DNA of 64,000 nucleotides from Bacteroidia bacterium. GTDB lineage: Bacteria; Bacteroidota; Bacteroidia; Cytophagales; Cyclobacteriaceae. The stretch spans positions 29,632-93,631 of the forward strand of contig JAUHYU010000008.1 of assembly GCA_030426345.1 (NCBI GenBank), in the 5' to 3' direction. The translations under genes were made by a program, and so were the position numbers. The notes under the pieces were generated by a model. The model did no database searches, had not been told where the DNA came from, and saw only the letters and a list, made by a program, of their open reading frames with translations. Shown piece after piece: positions 37,346 to 45,491 of this stretch (position 1 is its first letter; each line of letters opens with the position of its first letter).

Positions 37346-37378
37346 AGCCATTTGAATTTATTTAAATGGCTTTTTTTA
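37346..37378 (+). terminator. Rho-independent terminator of GH92 gene
   Basis: AGCCATTT pairs with AAATGGCT over a 10-base loop, followed by T7. The other bases of the 298-base gap to the next gene show nothing else clear. Confidence 0.85.
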
Positions 37379-37573
37379 TTTCCATTTTATTGCTTTACGG
37401 CCTATTTAAGGATGTTTTGTTGTGTCGAATTCTATGTAAGATGACTCTGAATACGCAAGTGTTTTTTTTAAGAGGTGTAGTTTTTCTGCGCTATTTTCAC
37501 TATCTTATCAGGACGATTTTTAGTTAACGTGTTTTTTTTAATCAGTAATTTTGTTAAACCTACTACAACGAAT

Positions 37574-38059
37574 ATGAACTTTAAACCAAAATTTGAAAAG
37601 AAAACTGACCAAAATACCAAAGGAGGATCGGTAGCTACTTACGAATCTGTAACTGCCTATATGGCCAAAGATCTTATCACATTTTCGCCAGATGACGAAA
37701 TCACATTGGTGATTGACACGTTGCTTTCTAAACGCATCTCAGGAGCGCCTGTACTTAATGAAAAGCAAGAGATTGTAGGGGTAATTGATGACAAGGATTG
37801 TCTACATATTTTGGTGGACAGCGTGTATCATAATTTACCGCTGAGGAAACGGCTGGTTTCCACTTATATGACTGATGTTTATAAAACCATTAGCATCGAT
37901 TCCGACATTGTGGATGTGGCCAATGAATTTTTGAAGGCAAATTTCAAAAGATTTTTGGTGGTAAACCACAATGGGAAATTGATGGGACAGGTCAGTAGAA
38001 GGGATATCCTTAAAGCGATTCAGACCGTCAATCAAACTAATTGGCAAAATCAGGAATGA
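37574..38059 (+). CDS. Tandem CBS-domain protein
   Basis: A 161-residue protein when started at ATG 37574; an upstream in-frame ATG at 37529 adds an unconvincing hydrophobic run. It has two CBS motifs: about 27-80 (MAKDLITFSPDDEITLVIDT, then RISGAPVLNEKQEIVGVIDD) and about 95-150 (YMTDVYKTISIDSDIVDVAN, RFLVVNHNGKLMGQVSRRDI). Such stand-alone pairs bind adenosine nucleotides and regulate partners. No partner is encoded adjacent, so its function is open. Confidence 0.9.
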   Translation: MNFKPKFEKKTDQNTKGGSVATYESVTAYMAKDLITFSPDDEITLVIDTLLSKRISGAPVLNEKQEIVGVIDDKDCLHILVDSVYHNLPLRKRLVSTYMTDVYKTISIDSDIVDVANEFLKANFKRFLVVNHNGKLMGQVSRRDILKAIQTVNQTNWQNQE

Positions 38060-38098
38060 AGCTTTCCTCGTCCATATGTTGGATAAAAATGTATCGAA

Positions 38099-38121
38099 AT
38101 TCCATGAAAACATAACTCAAG
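38099..38121 (+). repeat. ATTCCATGAAAACATA repeat, copy 2
   Basis: ATTCCATGAAAACATAACTC lies 40 bases behind the CBS gene stop and matches copy 1 at 37285-37307. Confidence 0.5.
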
Positions 38122-38122
38122 A

Positions 38123-38150
38123 CCCTTTCCAATATGGCAATTGGAAGGGT
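38123..38150 (+). terminator. Imperfect hairpin before protealysin gene
   Basis: CCCTTTCCAAT pairs with ATTGGAAGGG (one bulged T) around ATGGCA. There is no T-run, so it is a weak terminator or leader structure 50 bases ahead of the M4 protease ATG. Confidence 0.45.
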
Positions 38151-38200
38151 AGTTGCTTAGCCACTTTGCATCAAATAATACTTTACCTAACCCAACCAAA

Positions 38201-39322
38201 ATGAATACGCACTATCATTCCATTTTTTGTATTTTGCCACCCCATATGGCGGACAAAATTATTGAAAACGGTAGCCAAGCACAGAAAGATCGCCTGATGG
38301 AAACGATCAATGTTTCAGGACAGTTTAGAGGACAGCGGCTGTCAGGCCCGGAGGCTCCGTCAAATGCTCGCGTGAGTGCCGGCACCAAACAGCGATATAT
38401 ATATGATGCACAAAACGGGTCTACTTTACCTGGGAATTTGGTGCGCAGCGAAGGTGATCCTGTGAGTGGTGATGCCGCTGTAAATGAGGCTTATGATGGT
38501 GCAGGGGCCACTTATGATTTATATCACGAAATATTTGAGCGCAACTCGATTGATGATAATGGGATGGAATTGATATCTGTGGTTCATTATCAGCAGGGAT
38601 ATGACAATGCTTTTTGGAATGGATCGAAAATGGTTTATGGTGATGGCGATGAGGGTTTGCCTGTAGGTGACAGACTGTTCAATAGATTTACTATTGCGAT
38701 AGATATTATTGGTCATGAACTTACTCATGGCGTGACACAGCATGAAGCTAACTTAGAATACCAAGACCAGGCTGGGGCGTTGAATGAATCATTTTCTGAT
38801 GTGTTTGGTTCTTTGGTAAAGCAGCGATTTCATAATCAGACATTTGCAGAAGCGGATTGGTTGATTGGCGAAGGGCTATTTACGCAAAATGTTCAAGGAA
38901 ATGCCATAAGATCCATGAAAGACCCGGGATCGGCTTATGATGATCCGATTTTAGGAAAGGATCCTCAACCGGGGCGTATGCGTGATTATGTGCAAACTAC
39001 TAGCGATCACGGGGGCGTACATATAAATTCAGGGATTCCCAATCGTGCGTTTTATGGAGTAGCCCGTGAGCTGGGTGGTTATGCCTGGGAAAAAGCAGGC
39101 AAAATTTGGTACAAGACCTTAAAAGATAAACTAACGAAGACGTCCGATTTTCATTTCGCTGCCAATGCAACTTTTGAATCTGCAGCAGAATTGTTTGGTG
39201 AAGGCAGTGCAGAACAAAATGCGGTAAAAAAAGGTTGGGAAGAAGTTGGGATTAACTTGAACCTTGATAAACGAAAAGGATGTGCTGGTATTTTTAGTTT
39301 TATTGGTGGGATTGGCTTCTGA
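38201..39322 (+). CDS. Protealysin-like M4 metallopeptidase
   Basis: A 373-residue thermolysin-family protease. It starts at ATG 38201; an upstream in-frame ATG at 38153 adds no recognisable sequence. The short N-terminal propeptide has the protealysin-type CILPPHM motif (residues 10-16), with no classical signal peptide. The catalytic motifs are HELTH (172-176, catalytic Glu173), third zinc ligand Glu196 in GALNESFSD, and DHGGVHINSGIPN with the catalytic His. Protealysins are made as short precursors and often stay intracellular or leave by non-classical routes. The next gene, 5 bases downstream, encodes an emfourin-like inhibitor, the expected partner. Confidence 0.93.
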   Translation: MNTHYHSIFCILPPHMADKIIENGSQAQKDRLMETINVSGQFRGQRLSGPEAPSNARVSAGTKQRYIYDAQNGSTLPGNLVRSEGDPVSGDAAVNEAYDGAGATYDLYHEIFERNSIDDNGMELISVVHYQQGYDNAFWNGSKMVYGDGDEGLPVGDRLFNRFTIAIDIIGHELTHGVTQHEANLEYQDQAGALNESFSDVFGSLVKQRFHNQTFAEADWLIGEGLFTQNVQGNAIRSMKDPGSAYDDPILGKDPQPGRMRDYVQTTSDHGGVHINSGIPNRAFYGVARELGGYAWEKAGKIWYKTLKDKLTKTSDFHFAANATFESAAELFGEGSAEQNAVKKGWEEVGINLNLDKRKGCAGIFSFIGGIGF

Positions 39323-39326
39323 AGCA

Positions 39327-39653
39327 ATGTCTAGTCAGGAGGAACTATATATCGATTTTAGGCGTACAGGAGGTTTTGCAGGAATAGAAACAACGGCCAA
39401 GATTCATGGAGATTCGCTGGTTTCGGATGAACTTTCCAAGTTGACTGAGCTCATAAGCCAATCTGACTTTTTTGGATTTGATGAAAAGGACAGCACTGCG
39501 AACAAAATCCCTGATCAATTTCAATATAAAATTGCCATAAAATACCATGGCCAACATCGCGTTTTGGAATTTGACGAAGGCACCATTCCAGAGCGATTTT
39601 CTGATCTGATTCGATTCCTTACTCGCAAGGCACGAAGCATGGGCAAGGATTAA
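39327..39653 (+). CDS. Emfourin-like M4 protease inhibitor
   Basis: A 108-residue protein starting at ATG 39327, 5 bases after the protease stop; longer in-frame starts overlap the protease and are rejected. The hallmark N-terminal pattern YIDFRRTGGFAGIET matches emfourin, the protealysin inhibitor described from Serratia. A compact helical and strand region follows (LSKLTELISQSDFFGFDE; KYHGQHRVLEFDEGTIPE). It should inhibit the adjacent M4 protease in the cytoplasm until release. Confidence 0.85.
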   Translation: MSSQEELYIDFRRTGGFAGIETTAKIHGDSLVSDELSKLTELISQSDFFGFDEKDSTANKIPDQFQYKIAIKYHGQHRVLEFDEGTIPERFSDLIRFLTRKARSMGKD

Positions 39654-39660
39654 GAAGGAT

Positions 39661-39685
39661 AAAAACCTTTCAAAATCCATGACAT
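39661..39685 (-). repeat. CATGGATTTT repeat between convergent genes
   Basis: Minus-strand reading GTCATGGATTTTGAAAGG followed by TTTTT. It lies between the emfourin stop and the ABC permease stop. Confidence 0.5.
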
Positions 39686-40744
39686 TTACCTCGATCGAAT
39701 TTCACTTTTCATAAAGATAAAGTACGAAAGCGCAAAGCATACCACCGTCGCAGCAATAAGTCCGGTAACTTGAGGCCAAACTAGCAATAAACTTTGCCCG
39801 AGTGGCAGTGGACTTGGAATAGCTCCTATCATCTGCATTTTTGTTAGAGGTCCAAGGCTTCTTACTGATGGCACCAAAAGTGTTGTGGTTGCGTCGCTAA
39901 ACAATTGATTTGGGACTAACCGCTCAAGGAACATTATAAGTTTTTCATAGCTGAGTACTTGATTTGGCATAGCCATTTTCGAAGGCTCTATGGCTTTGGC
40001 AATCAAGTTGACGATCATGCCATAGAAAATAGTGGTAAAAAGCCATACCGCAATTCCCGCCAAGGCTGAAGTCGCTGCTTGTCTAAAACGTATTGAAAAT
40101 AAGATGGATAAATTCAGCCAAAACGCCACATAGACTATGCTGAGCAATATAAAAAATATGATTCGCAAAAACTCTTCCGGAGTTGGAGGAACACCGATGG
40201 TGATTAACCCAAGGCCCATTACTAAAAATCCCAATGCAAATAACATAATACTAATTACCATCAGTGCCGCCACAAACTTAGCATTGATCAAGTAATCGCG
40301 ATGGATTGGTTGAGCCATTACTCTGCTCAGCGTCCCTTTGTTCTGCTCGGAGTTTACAGCATCAAAACCTAGGCTTATGCCCAGCAGAGGCCCCAAAAAA
40401 CCAACAAAGACAAGAAATGAAGGTAAGCTTCCATCTGACAAGGTAAACAGCTTAAGAAAGAAGAAAGTACCTTCTGGGTCATTGGGCTTCACAGCGTCGC
40501 TTATGTTGGTCAATGAAGTATAAAGTGATCCCATACAGGTTAGTGATATTATCACGATCAGTATAATGAATCGCCAACTTCTCACATGGTCAGAAATTTC
40601 TTTGTTTACCATCACCCTAAAAGGATGCATGAAAATATTGCCCTTTTTATGTTCATTTTTAGCGTAAATGCCATGAAGGTGCGCACTGACCTTTGCTATC
40701 CATGACATTCGTGTTTGTGACGCATTATTTATTGCTTTATCCAT
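39686..40744 (-). CDS. ABC-2 type transporter permease (NEW3-ABC operon)
   Basis: A 352-residue permease starting at ATG 40744, which is preceded by AAGGAGGT at a 7-base spacing; the longer in-frame start is rejected. It has six transmembrane segments, with the long soluble N-terminus (about 1-45) before helix 1. The sequence resembles NosY/ABC-2 permeases (GFLGPLLGISLGFDAVNSEQ, NKGTLSRVMAQPIHRDYLI). Its start overlaps the ATPase stop by 8 bases, so the two are translationally coupled. Confidence 0.9.
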   Translation of the reverse strand: MDKAINNASQTRMSWIAKVSAHLHGIYAKNEHKKGNIFMHPFRVMVNKEISDHVRSWRFIILIVIISLTCMGSLYTSLTNISDAVKPNDPEGTFFFLKLFTLSDGSLPSFLVFVGFLGPLLGISLGFDAVNSEQNKGTLSRVMAQPIHRDYLINAKFVAALMVISIMLFALGFLVMGLGLITIGVPPTPEEFLRIIFFILLSIVYVAFWLNLSILFSIRFRQAATSALAGIAVWLFTTIFYGMIVNLIAKAIEPSKMAMPNQVLSYEKLIMFLERLVPNQLFSDATTTLLVPSVRSLGPLTKMQMIGAIPSPLPLGQSLLLVWPQVTGLIAATVVCFALSYFIFMKSEIRSR

Positions 40745-41702
40745 GATTTTCACCTCCTTCAAAATAACGTAAGTAGATATCATCTAGCCCGTATTCCTTT
40801 TTGTGCAAATAATTTAGCCCGATGCCGGATTGCACGATTAGGTTGGCGATTGTTTGTGTAGCATCTTGATTACATCCGATATGAAAAGTGTTACTTATAA
40901 AATTTAAGTTAGTTACGCCTTCAATTTTTACCAGTTTATCGTGAAGTTCTGCAATGGTTGAGCCATTGTTGTTTAATGGGGAAATTCCTGCTTCGATAGT
41001 CAAGAGTTGGTCTGCGAATAATTTTTGAGACAAGGAATTCACATCACCTTCCGCTATCAATTTTCCTTTGACAAATAACCCAACCCGATCGCACACTTGT
41101 TGTACCTGATGCAAGTTATGTGAAGAAAGCAGCACAGTTAGCCCGTCTTCCCTGCTCAATTGCACGATGAGCCTCAGAAATTCTCTTACACCTTTTGGGT
41201 CGATGCCCAAAGTAGGCTCATCCATAATAATCACCTCAGGGTTTTTGATCAATACATCTGCAAAGCCAAGTCTTTGACGCATTCCTCTGGAATACTTTCC
41301 GGCTGTTTTATGCATTTCCAGTGAAAGGCCTACTCTTTCCAATAATTGCTCTGCTTTAAATCGTGCTCCACTTAAGGAAAAGCCATTTAACTGGGCAGTA
41401 TAGACCAAATTTTCCATGGCCGTGCGATCACCATAAAAACCCACATCCTCTGGCAAATAGCCAACTCTTCGCTTTACCTCGATAGGGTTGTTTGTGGAAT
41501 TGATACCGCAAATATTGACTGACCCAGAAGTGGGGTCTGTCAATCCAAGCATCATCAAGATAGTAGTTGATTTTCCGGCGCCGTTTGGTCCAAGCAATCC
41601 AAAAATCTCTCCCTTATTGATTGATAAATTCAGGTGATTTACGGCTGTGTAGTCCCCATATTTTTTTGTGAGGTCTGTTAGCTCAATAATATTTTGCTTC
41701 AC
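40737..41702 (-). CDS. ABC transporter ATPase (NEW3-ABC operon)
   Basis: A 321-residue ATPase starting at GTG 41702 behind AAGGAGGT at 5-base spacing. Walker A is GPNGAGKST (about 38-46), signature YSRGMRQRLGFADVL, Walker B VIIMDEPTLGID and the switch region LSSHNLHQ. The C-terminal extension (about 220-321) is of the ABC-2 exporter type. It pairs with the overlapping permease and the upstream NEW3 membrane protein. Confidence 0.93.
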   Translation of the reverse strand: MKQNIIELTDLTKKYGDYTAVNHLNLSINKGEIFGLLGPNGAGKSTTILMMLGLTDPTSGSVNICGINSTNNPIEVKRRVGYLPEDVGFYGDRTAMENLVYTAQLNGFSLSGARFKAEQLLERVGLSLEMHKTAGKYSRGMRQRLGFADVLIKNPEVIIMDEPTLGIDPKGVREFLRLIVQLSREDGLTVLLSSHNLHQVQQVCDRVGLFVKGKLIAEGDVNSLSQKLFADQLLTIEAGISPLNNNGSTIAELHDKLVKIEGVTNLNFISNTFHIGCNQDATQTIANLIVQSGIGLNYLHKKEYGLDDIYLRYFEGGENHG

Positions 41703-41705
41703 TTT

Positions 41706-42866
41706 TTACCTCCTTCCGTATTTGCGGAATAAATTATACACACTCCCCAATGCTACCAAAATAATGAGAATACCAGCCCAGCCCCACATTAGGGATGTCT
41801 TGACAGAAACCCTAAAAGCAGCCTTTGAGGTAACTTCAGGAGTTTTGGCCTCCAGATTTGCGACATAATCGCCAGCTATGGCATTTTTGTCTGCTTTGAT
41901 GTTGGCAAAAACCTGAGTAGATTTTCCAGGAGCCAGGGCATCCACACTTTTTGGGTCGAAAGTGACCTCCCATTTTGCGGGAGCCTTAAAGCTGAGTTTT
42001 ATATCAGTAAGCCCCGAAGACCCGGTATTTCTTACCTCAAGTTCCACTTGCCTACTACCTCCGGCAGTAATGTCTGTACTGAGCAATCCAGTGGGTGTGG
42101 TAAGGGTCATTTCATAAGTGCCAGTGATGACCACTTCTAAGTTCAATTCGGCAGAAGTAGAACTTGTTCTTGCTCGTATCGGAATATCGTATTTCCCAGC
42201 AGATATTATTGCAGGCGCATGAATCTCAATTGTAGTACTTTCAGTCGAATTAGGTGCCACATCGACCGATGTTACTTTCTTGTTATTGACTTTAAATGAG
42301 ACATTCCAACCTCGGGGAGCAGTTGACGTCAGAGCATAAAGCTGTTTATCTCCCGTGCTGTTTTTTAAATCTGCCTTGAAGGTAAATGTAGACTTGGAAT
42401 CACCTTCCATGTTGGGTTGCTTTGTCGTAAATTCGGTCTTAAACGTTCCCTGCTTAGACACATTCACGGTAAGCGGCAATGAATAATATCCCTTGGCGAC
42501 TACATTGAACCTGTAACTTCCCTTGTCGATTTTTAAAGGGACATCTACATGGAATTTGAGGGCTTTTTTTTCACCTGGAAGAACAGATACCTGCTCGATG
42601 TTCCATCCTCCTGATTTTATGTTTCGGTTCCAATCCTCCGGCAATCCGACTATGGATATTCCTACATTCTTAATTCCGCTACTATTGTTGATAACATCGA
42701 TATTATAATCGATCGACTCTCCTGGCGGAACGGATATCTTGGTATAAGGTGTATATAATTCTACACCTCCGGCGGCGAATGCGCAAATACCACTTATGAA
42801 CATTATCCCCACAACAAGCAGGGATTTGATTATCAAGTTAAAACATTTCGTGCTTTGTGTTAACAT
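41706..42866 (-). CDS. NEW3-domain membrane-anchored protein
   Basis: A 386-residue extracytoplasmic protein. Signal peptide about 10-32 (AFAAGG), then three NEW3/Ig-like repeats at about 40-135, 150-240 and 255-350 (VPPGESIDYNIDVINNSSGI; VAPNSTESTTIEIHAPAIIS; LAPGKSTQVFANIKADKNAI), and a C-terminal transmembrane anchor (about 358-378) with a basic tail. The strong AAGGAGG at 42874-42880 is unusual for this genome. The same three-gene set is familiar from Paenibacillus-like Bacillota, suggesting transfer. It probably presents or guides the substrate of the ABC pair. Confidence 0.88.
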   Translation of the reverse strand: MLTQSTKCFNLIIKSLLVVGIMFISGICAFAAGGVELYTPYTKISVPPGESIDYNIDVINNSSGIKNVGISIVGLPEDWNRNIKSGGWNIEQVSVLPGEKKALKFHVDVPLKIDKGSYRFNVVAKGYYSLPLTVNVSKQGTFKTEFTTKQPNMEGDSKSTFTFKADLKNSTGDKQLYALTSTAPRGWNVSFKVNNKKVTSVDVAPNSTESTTIEIHAPAIISAGKYDIPIRARTSSTSAELNLEVVITGTYEMTLTTPTGLLSTDITAGGSRQVELEVRNTGSSGLTDIKLSFKAPAKWEVTFDPKSVDALAPGKSTQVFANIKADKNAIAGDYVANLEAKTPEVTSKAAFRVSVKTSLMWGWAGILIILVALGSVYNLFRKYGRR

Positions 42867-42873
42867 GTGATTT

Positions 42874-42880
42874 CCTCCTT
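42874..42880 (-). promoter_or_regulatory. Consensus Shine-Dalgarno AAGGAGG
   Basis: AAGGAGG with a 7-base spacer precedes the NEW3 gene ATG. The ATPase (41708-41715) and permease (40752-40759) have AAGGAGGT as well. Other genes in this window show A-rich leaders instead. Confidence 0.85.
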
Positions 42881-43118
42881 TCTTGAATGATTAATAAATA
42901 CGGCACCAAATGTAAAAAATCACTAAAAAACCATGAAGTATCGAATTGTTAAAAGATGTTAAAAAGTGTTAAAAACCCATGTATTCATTTGGTTGCAAAA
43001 GAATCTCATATAAGGTTGTTGGCAACATTTTAGCCATGATTTTTTCATAGTTTGGCATGTTGCACTTTATTGTGCATTTTTAATCGATATTCAACCCTAG
43101 CTAAACTCTTACTGACCC

Positions 43119-44195
43119 ATGAAAAAATGGAAAAATAACCTCAGGATCATCCGAAATTTGTTGTTCATGAAATTCGTTGTTCTGTTCCTGTTTATTTTAT
43201 ATACACTTTCAGACCTTTTTATCCCACTTGTCTTCGCCTTCTTTTTGGCACTTTTGGCACAGCCGCTTGTTACCTGGCTGCATGAGAAAAGATTGTCATT
43301 GACAGTAAGTATTGTTGCGGTGTTTTTAGGGGTACTTATATTTTTTGTACTCATTGATATTGGTATTTACAAAACAATCAAGACTTTGGTGGTGCAAAAA
43401 GAAATCTTCATTGATCATATTGCTACAGGAATGGATTCGATGGTGGATAATGTGAAGTCAGCAACTGGCTATGAAATCAATACAAACGACCTGAAAGGCA
43501 GCCTAAAAAAACTATTAGGGCAGAGTTGGTTGTTGGAACAATCGGGAAGTTTTGCAGGAAAAATCGGAAAGTTCTCTGGCAGGTTTTTTCTTACTATGTT
43601 TTATTTTGTGGGCATATTGGGTGGTGTGGCACAATACGAACGGTTTATCAGGTCGCTAAGTCGGAACGAGAAAGAAGATCAGAGCAATCTGATCGAGGCC
43701 TACAAAAAAATTCAGCGCTCAATCAGTACATATATCAAAGTAAAGACGTTGGTCAGCTTCCTGACAGGAGTGGGGTATGCCATTGCTTGTTATATGTTTG
43801 GGATTGACTTTTTTCTGATGTGGGGCATATTGGCCTTTTCACTCAATTACATTCCTGCTGTAGGATCGCTGCTGGCCACTATTCCGCCGGCGCTTTTGGC
43901 GCTGTTGTATTTCGACAGCATTGGTGTTACGGTTATTTTCATCTTGATATTGATTACCATCCAGTTTGTAATGGGTAGTGTGCTTGACCCATACCTGATG
44001 GGGCGACATCTTTCCCTGAATATTGTCACGGTAATACTTGGGGTGGTTTTTTGGGGTACGCTGTGGGGTACAGAAGGGATGATCTTGTCGATTCCGATGA
44101 TGGTTATTTTTAAGGTGTTTTTGGAGCAGTTGCCAGATACGAACGTGATTATCAGCTTGATGGAACGGAACATAAAAGATCCGGTCAAGATATAG
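43119..44195 (+). CDS. AI-2E family transporter (PerM/YdiK type)
   Basis: A 358-residue membrane protein with about seven transmembrane helices. Typical AI-2E features are the N-terminal helix pair (LSDLFIPLVFAFFLALLAQP, then LVTWLHEKRLS) and the C-terminal signature LNYIPAVGSLLATIPPALLA. Family members export autoinducer-2 or act as Na/H antiporters, so substrate is uncertain. A 252-base gap ahead holds a TGCAC/GTGCA inverted repeat (43061-43076) and three CATG-type motifs but no gene. Confidence 0.88.
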   Translation: MKKWKNNLRIIRNLLFMKFVVLFLFILYTLSDLFIPLVFAFFLALLAQPLVTWLHEKRLSLTVSIVAVFLGVLIFFVLIDIGIYKTIKTLVVQKEIFIDHIATGMDSMVDNVKSATGYEINTNDLKGSLKKLLGQSWLLEQSGSFAGKIGKFSGRFFLTMFYFVGILGGVAQYERFIRSLSRNEKEDQSNLIEAYKKIQRSISTYIKVKTLVSFLTGVGYAIACYMFGIDFFLMWGILAFSLNYIPAVGSLLATIPPALLALLYFDSIGVTVIFILILITIQFVMGSVLDPYLMGRHLSLNIVTVILGVVFWGTLWGTEGMILSIPMMVIFKVFLEQLPDTNVIISLMERNIKDPVKI

Positions 44196-44242
44196 TTGGC
44201 TTATTTCAGGAAACAAGTATCCTACTGAATAAGAACTATATT

Positions 44243-44270
44243 TCATGGGATTTGAATGCTTTTTTGGCAA
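44243..44270 (+). repeat. CATGGGATTT repeat between convergent genes
   Basis: TTCATGGGATTTGAATGCTT followed by TTTT; same spacing and GAATGCTTTT tail as the in-gene copy at 20271-20298. Confidence 0.5.
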
Positions 44271-44297
44271 TAATTGCTAATGAAATAATACAAACAG

Positions 44298-45473
44298 TTA
44301 GTTTTTTTGTTTGTTGACCACATATTTTTTGCGGTATTCAGTAGGCGTGCATCCCTTGATCTGTCGAAATTGGCGGGCAATGTTTTTACTGTCATTAAGG
44401 CCCAAGTCCAATGCAATTTCAAAAATTGATTGGTCAGTATCCAGTAATTTTTCTGTAAACTTTTCTATGCGGAGGTTGAATATATATTCATACACAGGTA
44501 ACCCCGTAACTTTAAGGAAGCGCTTTTCAAGTGATCTTCGCGAAAGCGGTACTTGAATTAGCACATCTTCCACCTTGAGATTTTTTTCTATATTATTGTG
44601 AATGAATTTTAAGGCCAAGCCAACGTGGTCATCATTAGTTGCATAGATGTCCGTGGAGTTTCTGGTAATTATTTGTGTTGGTTCTACGATCACGTCATAG
44701 CGAATCTCATTTTTAGATTCAATCATTTTATGCAATAGCTTTGCGGCTTCATAGCCACCTTTTACGGTATCCAAACTTATGCTTGAGAGAGGAGGATCTG
44801 AAAGGTTACAAATTATCTCATCATTGTCTACACCAAGAACAGCGACTTCTTCAGGAATCCTGAGATTGGCCAATCGGCAGGCTTCGGTAATATGCATACC
44901 CTGATTGTCATCACAGGCCATTAGGGCGATGGGTTTAGGAAGGGATTTTAGCCACTTGCTCAGAGCTGATGGTTTGTAGTACCAAAGTTCTCTGGCTTTT
45001 GCTACTTGCCTTTGTTCAAAATAATGGACTTTAAAACCATCCTGGGCAAGCCGCTCTTCAAACCCCTGAGCACGCTCACGCGACCAAACAATATCCTTAA
45101 ATCCATAAAAGGCGAAATGTTCAAAGCCCTTGCGCAAAAAGTATTCTGCACCCAATTTGCCAGTTCCGAGATAATCCCCAGTAAGGTTGGGTACGTTTTC
45201 TTGTCGCTCCTTGAAGTCCTGTGCCACAATAGAAATACCCTGATTCATGAGTGTTGACAGGTTAGAATTGGTATAGAATTGACCAATAATGCCATCAGCT
45301 TTCCACTCTTTGGCCCACTTAAAAATACCCTGCCAACCCATCGTTTCCCTGTAATAAGTAGGCATGCGGCAAAATATCCATGGACCGTGCTCTTGGGAAT
45401 AGCGAGTAACACCCTTCAGCAAACTTGTTCCGTATTCCTCACCAAAATCAGTTAGCAATATTATTTTGATCAT
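44298..45473 (-). CDS. XylR-type transcriptional regulator (sugar-binding plus AraC HTH)
   Basis: A 391-residue regulator. An N-terminal LacI/periplasmic-binding-like sensor covers about 1-275 (GWQGIFKWAKEWKADGIIGQ, then LGVDNDEIICNLSDPPLSS). A C-terminal AraC pair of helix-turn-helices covers about 285-388 (RRSLEKRFLKVTGLPVYEYI, then NDSKNIARQFRQIKGCTPTE). This is the E. coli XylR architecture. It likely activates the FucP-like symporter and ROK kinase upstream on its strand and possibly the divergent genes. The inducer is a sugar of unknown identity. Confidence 0.9.
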   Translation of the reverse strand: MIKIILLTDFGEEYGTSLLKGVTRYSQEHGPWIFCRMPTYYRETMGWQGIFKWAKEWKADGIIGQFYTNSNLSTLMNQGISIVAQDFKERQENVPNLTGDYLGTGKLGAEYFLRKGFEHFAFYGFKDIVWSRERAQGFEERLAQDGFKVHYFEQRQVAKARELWYYKPSALSKWLKSLPKPIALMACDDNQGMHITEACRLANLRIPEEVAVLGVDNDEIICNLSDPPLSSISLDTVKGGYEAAKLLHKMIESKNEIRYDVIVEPTQIITRNSTDIYATNDDHVGLALKFIHNNIEKNLKVEDVLIQVPLSRRSLEKRFLKVTGLPVYEYIFNLRIEKFTEKLLDTDQSIFEIALDLGLNDSKNIARQFRQIKGCTPTEYRKKYVVNKQKN

Positions 45474-45491
45474 AATACGCTCAAATTACTA

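Noticed and set aside
37529..37573. Upstream start for the CBS protein
   Set aside because: It adds a short hydrophobic stretch unlike CBS proteins; ATG 37574 is preferred.
39264..39326. Longer start of the emfourin-like gene overlapping the protease
   Set aside because: The extra residues are an out-of-frame reading of the protease C-terminus that only mimics a signal peptide.
43061..43076. TGCAC/GTGCA hairpin before the AI-2E gene as a terminator
   Set aside because: There is no gene just upstream on the plus strand and the stem is only 5 pairs.
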